DNA from: Spinacia oleracea
Taxonomy: Eukaryota; Streptophyta; Magnoliopsida; Caryophyllales; Amaranthaceae
Assembly: GCF_020520425.1 (NCBI RefSeq)
Contig: NC_079490.1
Span: 50,198,517 to 50,262,516 of the forward strand
Length of the DNA: 64,000 bases
Reading direction: 5' to 3'
The notes under the pieces were generated by a model. That model was not told the DNA's origin. It ran no database searches and saw only the letters and a list, made by a program, of their open reading frames with translations. The stretch's first letter is position 1. Each line of letters starts with the position of its first letter. This document shows positions 11,002 to 23,614 of this stretch, piece after piece. The position numbers were made by a program, and so were the translations under genes.

Positions 11002-12400
11002 TGAAGGAAATAATGCCCTTGGTCCAAGTATGCATTCTATGTTAAGTCTAATAAATGCGGTTCAGTATTAATTAACAAGTTAATAATTCAGTGAGATCAA
11101 GTGAGCTGAATGCCTAACTAGAGGCCGCTTCAGTTCAAGTGGAATTAATGATATTAATCCACAGCTTACTCTTGACTGAACCCGTAGGGTCACACAAATA
11201 GTACGTAAACGGATCAAGTATTATATGGCATTAAATACTCCATCTATGGATATTCGGAATCGACGGATCTTGGTTTCAGTGGGAGCTGAGATCGTCACGG
11301 GCAAGAAATGAATGCTCCGGAAACGATGATATTGCCGGAAACGGAAATATGGATCGTATCGGAAATATAAATATTATCCAAGTCGTAGATGTTGCCGGAA
11401 ACGGAAACATGGTACGTATCGGAAAATATTATCGGAAATGGAAATATTGCCGGAATCGGAAATATTGCCGGAAACGGAAATATTGTCAGAATCGGAAATA
11501 TTATAGGAATTGGAAAATAATTCCGGAAACGGAAATATTAAATATTTGTTCGAAACGGAAATTAATTCCGGAATCGAAAATATTAAATATTGTTCGTATC
11601 GGAAATGAATTCCGGAATCGGGAAATTAATCAGAAGCGTATCGTACGAATTAGCGTCGGACGAGGCCTGCCAGACGAAGGCCCAGCACGAAGCCGGGCCA
11701 TCGCCCAGCAAGCCAGTACGCCACAACGCACCAGCCAAGGCTGCGCCAGGCCCACCGCAAGGCAGGCCCAGCGCGCGCCAACGCTGCGGCAGCGTGTGGG
11801 CCTCGTGGCAATGGGGCTGCGAGCTCGCGGGCTGCGCGCGCGCGCATGACGCCCCTCGTGGGCTGCTGTGCGTGCGTGTGTGTGTTGGTGTGCTATACGA
11901 ATCCTAAAGCTATCAGGTTTCGACTAATGATTAAATTCCTAAACCTAAAAGGATGAATTAATTAAATAAGAATTCTATTAGGATTCTAGTTTAATTAATT
12001 CGTATCCTAATAGGATTACGATTCCCTTTCCATACCTCTATAAATAAAGGCCTAGGGTCATTATTTTGTATAGAGTATTCAAGTATTCAAAGTGATTTTT
12101 GAGAGCAAAAATTCAGTCATACAATTGCCTATACTAGCCGAAAATTCTAAGTACCTTAAGGGCGATCCTAGTTGGTCAAGCTTAAGGCGGATCCGGACGT
12201 GCTGTGGACTATCTACGGAGGGACGACACTTGGAGTCCTAAAGACTTGTTCTTGTTCGGTTCGGGCGCAGCTAGGGAAGGCACGCAACAAAGTGTATGCA
12301 TCTAAACTATGCTAAATGATTATGTGTAAATAATATGCTTTCCTGGCTTTATGGTTTTTCCGCATGATTTATGAATTGTCATATGTATCATAACCTAACA
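11002..12400 (+). repeat. 5' LTR of the nested element
   Basis: TGAAGGAAATAATGCCC...CATAACCTAACA. Holds a tract (11315-11640) of tandem-like CGGAAACGGAAATATTGC units, then a GC-rich block (11650-11880) and TATAAATAAAGG near 12040 as probable promoter. Open frames across the GC block are composition artefacts. Confidence 0.93.
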
Positions 12401-12401
12401 G

Positions 12402-12416
12402 TGGTATCACGAGCCT
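12402..12416 (+). other. primer-binding site of the nested element
   Basis: TGGTATCACGAGCC, one base after the LTR. It is close to the Met-tRNA primer site TGGTATCAGAGC with a small change in the middle. Confidence 0.7.
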
Positions 12417-15400
12417 CTTATTATTTTCATAATCTAAATTGCATGAACATGGTTAAATATTACAAATTTGCAAGAATTAAAAGGGGTGATTAATTTTCGT
12501 AATTGTTAATTAATTGCAAATTGCGTTTATTTAATTATACGTACGCAGTTTTTCGGCAGTTTCTTCGTTACTCATCCAAATCGAGTGATTTTTGTGTCAA
12601 TTCCGCATGTAAAAGGCATTCTAAAATTTTGACAAAAGTAGTATTTTTCGGCCGAACCCAGAATTCTCAAATTCGAAGCCTAACTATGACTTTTCGAAGG
12701 TTTTAGTTTTTCGAATGCAAAATTTCGTAAATTTAAGATGTTAAATTAAATATTTGCGATTCTTGTTGATAAATCTTGAATTTTTGATTGACCTACTGTA
12801 TATTTTTAACAAGTTTGAATGCCTAGCCTTGTTAATTATGCAATCTAATTTGTAATTATGATTAATTTGTTGAAAATTGGAATAATTTAGAATTAATTTG
12901 ATTTTCATAATTAGTTATAATTTAATTAGATACCTATGATTAAAAACCACCATAAAAATTGTAAATTTATGTTAAATTTTAAATTTTTATGACCTAGACT
13001 TGAATCCATTTAATCGGAAATCAATTAAATAATAAATTTTCGATTTTTCGCCCTAAAATTATGAAATTAATATTATTTATTATTTTGTCATTAATTTTGA
13101 ATATAAATTTAAAACTTTTATGCTATTCGCTCATATAACTTGCACGCACAAAGCAATGGACGCTACGTGTTACCCTTAAGGGGTGTTGTATAGTGCGGGC
13201 ATGTGACGACGAGCAAGGGAGCTCGTCGCCCATGCGGTACGAATGCAATGAGCAAGGCCATGGTGCACGAGCACAAGGCAGCAGCCCTGCCTTGTGTCGT
13301 GGGCTGTGTGCGATGGGCGAATGGGCGAGGGCGAGAGCAAGGCACGAGCAGTCGCGTGTGGGCAGCAAGCGAGCTGCGCCACAGCGCGCACTGCCTCGCG
13401 CAAGCGTGCGGAGCCTCGCGCGCAGCGAGCGCAAGCTCGCGTGCCACGAGTGCTACGCCCCAGCATTGATCGCTCGCGCGCAGCGAGCGCTATTGTGCGT
13501 GCGACAAGCGCTGCGCCCAGCGATGGCGTGCAGCGTGCTTGTTGCGACGTGCGACGAGCGCTGCGTCCAGCGATGGCAATCAGCTTGCTTGTTGCGACGT
13601 GCGACAAGCGCTGCGCCCAGCGATGGCGTGCAGCGTGCTTGTTGCGACGTGCGACGAGCGCTGCGCCCAGCGATGGCAAGCAGCTTGCTTGTTGCGACAT
13701 GCGACGAGCGCTGCGCCCAGCGATGGGCTGCGGCAGCATGCTCGTGCGTCGAGCGCTGGCGCGCGCAGCGAGCACCAGCTTGCGTGATGCCTTGCGATGG
13801 TGAGCAGCAGCGATGCGACGCAGCGCAAGGGCTGCGCGCACATGGCCAGCGATGGCTGTGTGCGTGTGGCCCATGGACGTGCGATGCGTGGGATTGTTGC
13901 GTTGCGATTAGATCGTTTTGAAATTTTTAATTTGAAATTTTCAGTTTACGTAATTTTAATTAATTTTAAAATTGATAATTTAAATTATTTTCTTGGATTT
14001 TAATTTTGAATATTGTAATTATAATAAATTTTATTTATTCTAATTATTTTACTAAAATTAAAATCATGAATTAATTTAAATACGACTGAAATTAAATTAA
14101 ACTTTAATTTGGATTCAATTATAAATTTATATGAGCTTTAAATTTTAATTAAATTTGTATGTTTCCGGTTAGACTAGAAATACATTTTTATGTTTAAAAT
14201 TAGTAAAGCATATGAATTTATTGGTTTAAGTGGGAGCCCCTTTTAGTCATAAACTCTTGATTAGGTCTACAAATCCTTAAGGTTAAAAGAACTTGATTAG
14301 AATTAATAAGGACTGGATAATTGGTAGATTATTGGTGCCCTTGATTAATTACTGCAAATGTTTATGTGATGCATAATGTGTTTTACTAACCAGCTATGTG
14401 GGCCATTCATGATAATGAATGGGTGAATGGTATATATTGTATATGTACTGTTTTGCAGGTTATGAAGTGACTAGTATGGCCCAAATAGGATAGAAAATAT
14501 GGTCTGCGTACCATTAATTTGAATGTAATTGGTCTAAAGTACCAAAGTTGTTTTTCAATTCAAATATGGTCTGTGTGCCATCAAATAGTTGTAATTAGTT
14601 TTAATTATAGCTTATTCTATTTGAAGAAAATGGTGCCTCCCACGGAGATTTTCAAGACGGACTTTGAAGTTAAAGCTTCAAGATGAAGTCTGTTCATACT
14701 AGATCACATTTATCTTATGCATGTTTTAAGTTATTTATTGCTTTTAAATATGTCTTAAAATGCATGAGATCAAAGCTTGATTATGTTGCATGATTAAGGA
14801 TTTTAGTTCACTTAAAATCTAACCAACATAGTAAGAGCCTTAAGTTCCAAACTTAAAAATTGAGTTAAAAGGTGCCATGCCAAAATATACACTTGCTTGG
14901 ATATCCTTTACATCAATCTAGTAATAGTTTTCGCTCAGCGAGGTGTTACTTATTGGTCCTAAAGGGGCAAGGTACACAAATAATTGTGAGTACATGTTAG
15001 TTTTGGTGAAACTCAACGATATAAGTAAGGAGTCCTTTTATGTCGTGGCAAAATCGATAGGTTTACCTAATAAGTTCTTAGACGTACCTATCAACCAAGA
15101 ATAGTTTCTAGACTATTAGCAAAAGGCTTTTGCTTACCTAAAATGTTTTAGAATTGAGTCGACAAACTGTGCTTAATTCTTCAATGGTTTTAGGATCTTG
15201 GAATCATTTTATTCACACCTGCCGGAACATTAAATTCGAATAAAATGCTAATAACTTGTTTGAATTGCATGATTGCTTTAATTTTCAAGTTATTATTCAT
15301 GATAAATGTTTAGACTTTGCATGCTTCAATGTATGTTTTAATTATTGTTTATAATTGAATATCTTGCACTGCAATAAATCCTTTTAGAAAGGTAACAGTG
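12417..15400 (+). other. untranslated leader of the nested element
   Basis: No convincing gene. AT-rich flanks surround a sharply GC-rich island (13150-13920). The part from about 13900 to 15240 is matched, inverted, by the right end of the window (62620-64000), the leader of Copia B. Long open frames on both strands of the GC island lack known domains and overlap each other, so they are rejected as genes. Confidence 0.7.
13489..13731 (+). repeat. 50-bp minisatellite in the leader
   Basis: The motif CTGCG(C/T)CCAGCGATGG recurs at 13511, 13561, 13611, 13661 and 13711, exactly 50 bp apart. Alternate units carry CGTGCAGCGTG versus CAA(T/G)CAGCTTG, giving a 100-bp two-unit period. Confidence 0.88.
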
Positions 15401-17039
15401 AATTTCCTCGATTGGTAGTGAATCCAAGAACGATTCACGGAAATGAGAGAAAGTGAGCAATTTAAAATGTACGTTTCTTATATCGACTTTTATGGTTGTT
15501 TTCGAGTATCAAAGTCGAATGGCAAACCGATTGGTGCTTGTGAATTCAAAATACAATGTAGTTTTGAGATCATAAAGCATTGAGTTTAAACGCTCAGCTT
15601 TACCAATGGTTAACAACCTAAAATCCTTTTTCCATTTATTTCTCGAATGAGTCTAGTTCCTAGACATTCGAATAGATCGATGCTTAGAGAACTTTAGAAG
15701 CTTCTAGTAAGATCATCTAGTTGAAACAAAATATTCAACATAAATTAAAATGGTAAAGAACCTTGTTGGTGACATTGGACATGTCTAACAAAGTATAAAA
15801 GTCAACACTAGAGAATTCAATTCTTAAGACTATAAGAAAGGGTACAAGAAATAGGAAAACAAAGGAACAAATGAAAGGAATTTACGATTCCAGTTCTACC
15901 TATAAGTTTATGTTTAAAGAGAAGGTCCCTAGCAATCAAACTTCCTTGGTATCATATACCCCTTGAGGTTCTTACTTCGGTAATAACTCAAACAATGGAA
16001 GCTAGGCTACACTAATGACCTACAAGTGGGAAATGAAGCATGGCAATGCTACATTAGTTGTAGGGTCATCTAGTTTGTTTTAAGTCCTTTCAAAGGCTGG
16101 AACTTAATGGCTATTTTGTTCCATAATCAGCATACCTAAATTTCTGTTTTCAAACACAGAAAGACTCACATTCAGAAGAACAAAAACAATGTTTGTTTGT
16201 TTGAATGAAATGGTCATTTACGGGTTGAGTCAATATGCTTGATTAAAACAAACAAATCTTTAACAATGAAACTTTACTAGGTTCAAATCAATCTCTTGAT
16301 TTGAGTTCCACTAACCTTTAGCATTGTTGCTTAGACCATATCAACAAGTTAACATTCAAAAGCTCTATTTTTTATGGACTTTTGAAAGTTCTTTGATTTC
16401 TAAATCAATTTAAGACAACTAGTCTTACTTGTTGAATGTAACAAAAGATATGAACTATTGTTAGAACGCCTAGAAAATAGAGTTCAAAGCTAAAGGAAGG
16501 TTTTATGACTTTATTATTTCACACAGATTTGAGTGAATATAGGTTTATTTACTCAATGTGATATAAGTCTGAATATGTTTGGCTAGTTCAAAGATTCAGA
16601 AGTATAAATCCCACTTGGTAAGAAATCATAAAGATCTAGGTTAGATCATGTTGATGATACTTAAATCAAGAATGATCATCAATGATTGTGTAGTGAAATT
16701 CACAATCTAGCTCCATAAGATGTGGCATATCTAAGTTGGAATGATCGAAGTCGATTAGTACTTGATTCGGTCAATGATGGATCATAAAGACTTTTCCTTT
16801 AATTTCTAAAACAAAATGCTCAACTACCACCAAACTAAACTAAATTCGTCAAAGCTATAGAAAAGTAATTTCAGAATATCTTTTCGATAATATATATCTA
16901 GAGAGTTGCTAAACTCAGTGGGAGCTTAGTGTTTGTTATTCAACAAACTAAGGCCCAAGTATAGATATATGTTTCATTGTGATTTATTCAAATGAGACAC
17001 AAGGGTATTGTTTCTACCACAAATTTTTGAGAACATAAT

Positions 17040-17790
17040 GTTTGTTTGCTCGAAATGATGTCCTTTTGGAGATTCGTTTCCAAAATAACAAGTGGGAGAA
17101 AATAGACCTCGAAAGTCTTCGAGGCGAACAACAAACATAGACGGATTCTTTAAGGACTTTAGAAGTAGGCTTTAAAGAATAGACATCTCTTAGAAGACTT
17201 TACAAGTGCTTCAAGGAGAACAGAATATTCAAAGGACTTTCAAGTGGCTATTGGTATTCTATTGTTTGATGTTCTATACCCAAGTAGGCATAGAGTTCAG
17301 GTCACTGAATCTATGCGATTCTTCTATTAGATAGTGAAGAAACCTACAACTTGCAGTCAAACTATTATCATGTAGGTTAATGAGTTTGTGACCTGTAAAA
17401 AAGCTATGACGAAACCCAGATTCCCTAAAATGGTTAGAGGCCATATATAGACTCAAATGTTTTAAATGGTTAGAGGCCATAAAACATACTCAATGTTTTG
17501 ATGACAAAATTGAAATTTTGTTGATTTGCAAGAATAATTTCACACCTATTGGTTGCAAGTTTGTTTTAAGGATAAAAATCATCAAACATGGAATTGTGTT
17601 CACACACAAAGCTAGATTAGTTGCTAAAGGTTACAAGCAAATTCATGACATGGATTGTGTTGAAACCTCATGCATAATCGTAATGCTTAAGTCTATAATT
17701 CAAGCAATGATTGCATATGGCAATTGGATGACAAAACATCTTCCTCGGTCAAATGTTGGAAGAAACTATGTACATGGTATGTCATAGGAT
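17040..17790 (+). pseudogene. decayed Copia pol (integrase C-term / reverse transcriptase) relic
   Basis: Around 17070-17150 the sequence aligns by eye with the integrase C-terminal/linker coding of Copia B (CAAGTGGGAGAAAA..AGACC). A frame at 17518-17787 keeps IGCKFVLRIK and KARLVAKGYKQIHDMD, recognisable as the Copia reverse-transcriptase start, then loses similarity. Frameshifts, stops and deletions throughout rule out function. Other stretches between 15400 and 19000 probably derive from gag-pol too but are not recognisable by eye. Confidence 0.7.
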
Positions 17791-19973
17791 TAGTGGATCC
17801 AAATAAATGCTTGAAAAGGAATGCTAACTTATGAAATCTAAGTACAGATTTAAGCAAGCAATTGGGAATTGGAACTGTATTTTAGTGAAGCTAATAAGCA
17901 TTTTAGTTTCATAAAATATACATGATTCTTATAGATATATAAGAAGTTTAGTGGGAGTACGTAAAACTTATTTGGTCCTATGTGTATCACACATATCTCT
18001 CTATTGTGAAATAACATTCAAATGCTAATGACTTAGGTTTGAAATTATTCATCAATGATGGACCAAGGCGAAACTTAGTACATACCCCACTAGTAATGGC
18101 ATTTACTAAATCTTATGATATTGTTTAGTAATGGCATTTACTAAATCAAACACGAAAGACTCCATTGGAGATATTCGATCCATATGAATAAATCTAAGTA
18201 ATGAATGTTTTGAACTATGTATAGGCATTTACTAAGTTAAACATCAAAGAATCTAAGTAAGATTCTTAACCTATATTATATGTCAAAGAATTTAGCTGGA
18301 TTTAGTATCTATTGAAACTAGATGAGCTAAAGTTACATGACTAGAATTCAATTGGGAATTATTCTGCAAAAGAATTTATCATGTATGATATAATATGAGG
18401 ATCGCCAAAAACGTATCGTATGACTTTAGGCATGACGAAAATATACCAATCTCTATTGATCTAAGTGAAGATCAACTAGATTGAGATCAAGAATACTTAT
18501 GGTACTTGAAAAGGTACATAGGAATAGTTCTTGATTCAAGGAAATAAAGATATTCTAAATATTGATGCTGCACGCATAAACACTAGCAAAAGATCAAGAA
18601 AGATTCATTTGGAGTTAACCATTGACAAGGACGAGCTATAGAGCATCGTGTTTTGAAATGGCAACATGGATTGGAGACCATGAGTTGTTGCGTGGGAAAA
18701 TTAAAATATTAATTTCTATGTTCTAAGATACAGCTGGAAAGTCTTCCACATATCTGTGAACTGCTTGGATAAGTAAATCCAAACAAAGCATCACTAGCAA
18801 CCTATACAGTTGAAGTAAAAGTACTTATTGCCTAAGAAGCAATTAAACAGGATTGTTTGTGTTAAAGAGTTCTTCATTGAACTTGGGTAGATCACATGTC
18901 TGCTGACTTGATGGTTCTTCATTGCAAAATGCGTAGAACCACTCTTGTAGCTAGAAAGAATAGATCACAAACTAAACACACTCAAAAGATCTTATCATCC
19001 TATCTCGAAGAGACATTCGATGAAAAGGATATTAAGATTGGCAAAGCATGATAACTAAACTTATGCAACAAGTGAGAAGCAACACTCACATTGTAGCACT
19101 GGAAATCAAGCATAGCTTTGAATTCCATGAACTGTTTTAGAAGATGGGTTTGAGGCCCATGGTTGTAAAACATTGGGGTTGAACATTTATCATATATGAA
19201 ATGTATTTTCATATTCCATTTAATCTTGGTTTAGTATTAAATGATGATTCCCTTCAATTTGACGAAATATTCAAGATAGACTGTCAGGACCAGTCCTGTG
19301 ACTAAGAAATGTCTATCAAGTGAACTTGAATGTCAAAAGTTGAGAATGGTCCCTGGTCGGAGTTTTCTATAAAATTGGACGCATAGAAAACGTTAGACGA
19401 TTAGAATGCAAGATGACTAGTAGTTCTGTTTCTTGAACTATGTGGACATGGCAATGTCATAATCATTTGCATAGATACTTACTTTGGGAAGACTAGTATC
19501 GGACAAGACCTATGAAACTTTACTGTAAGAGATGAAAATCTGTCATAAGTAAATTTCATTAAAATTATTAGACACTAAATCCTCAATACCTGAGTGATTT
19601 GAGATTACTTGTTTGAGAACTGGTTGCTTTGACGTTAACCAACCGTCGCACCGTAAAAGGAGGCTATAAAGGCAACGCTCAGGTAATCACCTATCAAACG
19701 AAGTCTAATCTCAAGATCGCAAGATTGGGATTGTCCTCCCATAAATCGGGATGAGATGCTTAAAAGTTGTACAAAGGCCACTCGGAGAGCTAGAAACTGT
19801 GAAATGCATGGCCGTGCTCGGATGAATCATAGGCTATGATTATCTGTTTATTTGATCAGTTGAACTCTGAAACCGAGGAACACCTCTGGACATAATAAGG
19901 ATGACAACTCTTACCTTATGTTCAAGAGCAAGCATCGAGCGACAAAGGAATTAGGAAATGCACACTTGTCCCT

Positions 19974-19990
19974 AAGGACAAGTGGGAGAC
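19974..19990 (+). other. polypurine tract of the nested element
   Basis: GGACAAGTGGGAGAC lies directly before the 3' LTR and is the plus-strand DNA primer. The same motif, inverted, precedes the LTRs of Copia A and B. Confidence 0.75.
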
Positions 19991-21389
19991 TGAAGGAAAT
20001 AATGCCCTTGGTCCAAGTATGCATTCTATGTTAAGTCTAATAAATGCGGTTCAGTATTAATTAACAAGTTAATAATTCAGTGAGATCAAGTGAGTTGAAT
20101 GCCTACCTAGAGGCCGCTTCAGTTCAAGTGGAATTAATGATATTAATCCACAGCTTACTCTTGACTGAACCCGTAGGGTCACACAAATAGTACGTAAACG
20201 GATCAAGTATTTAATGGCATTAAATACTCCATCTATGGATATTCGGAATCGACGGATCTTGGTTTCAGTGGGAGCTGAGATCGTCACGGGCAAGAAATGA
20301 ATGCTCCGGAAACGATGATATTGCCGGAAACGGAAATATGGATCGTATCGGAAATATAAATATTATCCAAGTCGTAGATGTTGCCGGAAACGGAAACATG
20401 GTACGTATCGGAAAATATTATCGGAAATGGAAATATTGCCGGAATCGGAAATATTGCCGGAAACGGAAATATTGTCAGAATCGGAAATATTATCGGAATC
20501 GGAAAATAATTCCGGAAACGGAAATATTAAATATTTGTTCGAAACGGAAATTAATTCCGGAATCGGAAATATTAAATATTGTTCGTATCGGAAATGAATT
20601 CCGGAATCGGAAAATTAATCGGAAGCGTATCGTACGAATTAGCGTCGGACGAGGCCTGCCAGACGAAGGCCCAGCACGAAGCCGGGCCATCGCCCAGCAA
20701 GCCAGCACGCCACAACGCACCAGCCAAGGTTGCGCCAGGCCCACCGCAAGGCAGGCCCAGCGCGCGCCAACGCTGCGGCAGCGTGTGGGCCTCGTGGCAA
20801 TGGGGCTGCGAGCTCGCGGGCTGCGCGCGCGCGCATGGCGCCCCTCGTGGGCTGCTGTGCGTGCGTGTGTGTATTGGTGTGCTATACGAATCCTAAAGCT
20901 ATCAGGTTTCGACTAATGATTAAATTCCTAAACCTAAAAGGATGAATTAATTAAATAAGAATTCTATTAGGATTCTAGTTTAATTAATTCGTATCCTAAT
21001 AGGATTACGATTCCCTTTCCATACCTTTATAAATAAAGGCCTAGGGTCATTATTTTGTATAGAGTATTCAAGTATTCAAAGTGATTTTTGAGAGCAAAAA
21101 TTCAGTCATACAATTGCCTATACTAGCCGAAAATTCTAAGTACCTTAAGGGCGATCCTAGTTGGTCAAGCTTAAGGCGGATCCGGACGTGCTGTGGACTA
21201 TCTACGGAGGGACGACACTTGGAGTCCTAAAGACTTGTTCTTGTTCGGTTCGGGCGCAGCTAGGGAAGGCACGCAACAAAGTGTATGCATCTAAACTATG
21301 CTAAATGATTATGTGTAAATAATATGCTTTCCTGGCTTTATGGTTTTTCCGCATGATTTATGAATTGTCATATGTATCATAACCTAACA
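19991..21389 (+). repeat. 3' LTR of the nested element
   Basis: 1399 bp, same length as the 5' LTR with about 14 substitutions by eye, mostly transitions. Ends AACCTAACA before the ATTTT duplication. Confidence 0.93.
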
Positions 21390-23323
21390 ATTTTTCCACC
21401 TCACTCTTTACCTATACATTCACCACCACCCACAGAATCAGCCACATCTACAGATTCTGTGCATACACAGTTGTTCCATCTCCAACAACACCAACTCCCT
21501 CAAACACCACTCAAACTCCTAATAACTCTAACTCTTCTTCTGAACCCCACACAAACACCACTCATTCCACAGATTCCACTTCCAATTCCTCCAATTCACC
21601 TCTCCCTTATCCTATTATCAGACAATCTGCAAGAATACATAAACCACCAGGTTACTTAGATGCTTATGAGTGTTTTGCAGTATCATCCACCAACACAGAC
21701 ACCCCTGTTGTCACCAAGCATTGGTGTAATTTAGTTTCATATGTCACATTTCCAGATGAATTTCAAGCTTTTTTGTCTCAAGTTTGTACTATCACAGAAC
21801 CAGTGTCCTATAGTCAAACTGCTAAACATCCATTATGGCTTGAAGCCATGAAGAAAGAACTGGAGGCCTTGGATAGAAACTACACTTGGGAATTGGTGGA
21901 ATTACCAAAAGGGAAAAAGGCTATAGGGTGCAAGTGGGTGTTCAAAGTGAAATTGAGATCCACAGGTGCACTAGAAAGGTGCAAAGCAAGATTAGTGGCT
22001 AAAGGGTACAACCAGAAGTATGGTATTGATTATGAGGAAACTTTTAGCCCTGTTGTGAAGATGAGTACTATAAGATGCTTGCTAGCAGTTGCAGCTAGTA
22101 GAAAATGGCCTCTTCTTCAGCTAGATGTCAATAATGCTTTCCTACATGGGGATCTCAAAGAAGAAGTGTATATGCAGATGCCTGAAGGGGTAGACAATCC
22201 AACCAACAAAGTTTGCAAATTGGTTAAATCCATTTATGGCTTAAAACAAGCATCAAGACAATGGCATGAGAAGTTGTTGACTGCTTTAGAGACACAAGGT
22301 TTCATACAATCCAAGTATGACTACAGTTTGTTCATCAACAAACAAAATGGTCACATCAACATTGCAGCAGTTTATGTAGATGACATCATTTTGACAGGAA
22401 CAGATGTTGATACACTGAAAGCATTAAAAGCATATCTTCATCAAGAATTCAGTATTAAGGATCTAGGGAGGTTAAACTATTTCCTTGGTATGGAGGTGGG
22501 CTATACTACAGATGGGATTATTCTGAGTCAGAAGAAGTTCACTAGAGAACTTATTGAATCTTGTGGTTTTGATACCACTAAGAGAGCAATCACTCCTTTG
22601 CCTATGACTGTTAAATTATCTAACAAAGAAGGAGAGTTCTATTCTGATACTGAGAAATATAGGTCTTTAGTAGGAAAACTCAATTTCCTAACCCACACAA
22701 GACCTGATCTTTCCTATGCTGTCCAAACTCTCAGTCAATTTCTTCAGAATCCTAGAGAACACCATGTGGCAGCTCTGCACCACACTCTAAGATATCTAGC
22801 ACACACTGAAGGTCAAGGGATATTGCTGAAAGCATCAGATGCTGTTAGTTTACAAGCATTTTCTAACTCAGATTGGGCATCTTGTCCTGATACTAGAAGA
22901 TCAATCACAGGGTACATTTTGTTGCTTGGTGGATCACCAGTCTCATGGAAGTCTAAGAAGCAAGGGACAGTTTCCAAATCTTCTGCAGAAGCTGAATATA
23001 GAGCAATGGCAGCAGCTGCCTCAGAAGTTACTTGGATTGTCAACCTGTTAGAGGATTTGGGAGTTCATCATTTGAAGCCAATCACATTACACTGTGATAA
23101 TCAGTCAGCTCTCCACATTGCTAAAAATCCGGTGTTTCATGAACGCACTAAACACATAGAGATTGACTGTCACTTCACCAGAGATAAGGTTTTGGAAGGG
23201 CTACTGCATCTAAATTACTTGCCTACTCAGCAACAATTAGCAGATATCTTCACTAAGCCATTGTGTTCTACACAATTTCAGACACTTCTTTCCAAGATTG
23301 GAGCTTGTGATGCTCCATCTTGA
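21390..23323 (+). CDS. Copia reverse transcriptase-RNase H (second part of interrupted gag-pol)
   Basis: Continuation of the outer Copia pol. After a Pro/Ser/Thr-rich hinge, the frame ending at 23323 covers reverse transcriptase (AIGCKWVFKVK, KARLVAKGYNQ, catalytic YVDDIILTG near 22375) and RNase H (SKSSAEAEYRAMA, LHCDNQSALHIAKNP), ending DIFTKPL and a short tail. Compared with the first part, with the insert and one ATTTT removed, the frame is shifted by one: the upstream frame holds to about TDSVHT (near 21470) and the downstream frame takes over. So besides the insertion there is a one-base indel in the hinge. The element cannot currently make a complete gag-pol. Confidence 0.88.
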
Positions 23324-23330
23324 GGGGGGA
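23321..23330 (+). other. polypurine tract of the outer Copia element
   Basis: TGAGGGGGGA abuts the 3' LTR. Confidence 0.85.
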
Positions 23331-23614
23331 TGTTGATTATAGCATCATCATTCTATGCATACTAATAGTTTAGTGTTGCTGCTTTCCTAATGCTGTTGTT
23401 TTACTGCTGATGCTGCTTTGTCAGCACACAGTCAGCAAGTTAGTTATAAGTTTGTTATAACAAACTTTAGAACAATCTAGATCCCTAAGCTGTACTATAT
23501 ATACTTCATTGCTGTAATAATTATTTGATCATCTAATACAGAAAACAGAAATAAGATTCTGCTTTCTTCTTCTTCTCTCAATCAATACTTTTCATTCTGT
23601 TTCATTTTTCTTCA
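23331..23614 (+). repeat. 3' LTR of the outer Copia element
   Basis: 284 bp, one mismatch from the 5' LTR. Followed by the ATGAT duplication. It lies about 430 bp upstream of the peroxidase TATA box, so it may influence that promoter. Confidence 0.93.

Larger units (their letters stand above)
11002..21389 (+). mobile_element. large non-autonomous Copia-type element nested in Copia pol
   Basis: LTRs at 11002-12400 and 19991-21389, both 1399 bp. Duplication ATTTT occurs at 10997-11001 and 21390-21394. A Met-tRNA-like primer site and a polypurine tract are present. The 7.6-kb interior has no long open frame; only scattered pol relics remain (17040-17790). LTRs differ at about 14 sites by eye (~1%), so the copy moved recently even though its coding region is badly decayed. 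Its LTR, leader and polypurine tract match the Copia B element at the right of the window, which has a nearly intact gag-pol. The simplest reading is a non-autonomous derivative mobilised by relatives of B. Confidence 0.9.
7910..23614 (+). mobile_element. Ty1/Copia retrotransposon, split by a nested element
   Basis: Complete element with LTRs at 7910-8193 and 23331-23614, a Met-tRNA primer site, gag-pol and a polypurine tract. Target duplication ATGAT is present at 7905-7909 and 23615-23619. The element without its insert is about 5.3 kb, normal for Copia. A second retrotransposon (11002-21389) interrupts pol between integrase and reverse transcriptase. The two LTRs differ at one of 284 positions by eye (G at 8183, A at 23604), so insertion was recent. 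Domain order integrase then reverse transcriptase is diagnostic of Copia rather than Gypsy. Confidence 0.93.

Noticed and set aside
11590..11907. Open frames in the GC-rich LTR block, repeated at 20579-20945, 52518-52923 and 56728-57093
   Set aside because: Same LTR segment in each copy; low-complexity Ala/Arg-rich products in multiple frames, not conserved as protein.
13193..13921. Long overlapping open frames on both strands (up to 242 codons) in a GC-rich island
   Set aside because: They arise from GC-rich 50-bp tandem repeats in a retrotransposon leader, occur in several frames at once, and show no domain.
21360..21659. Separate small Pro/Leu-rich gene
   Set aside because: It is the end of the nested LTR joined to the outer Copia hinge read past its frameshift.
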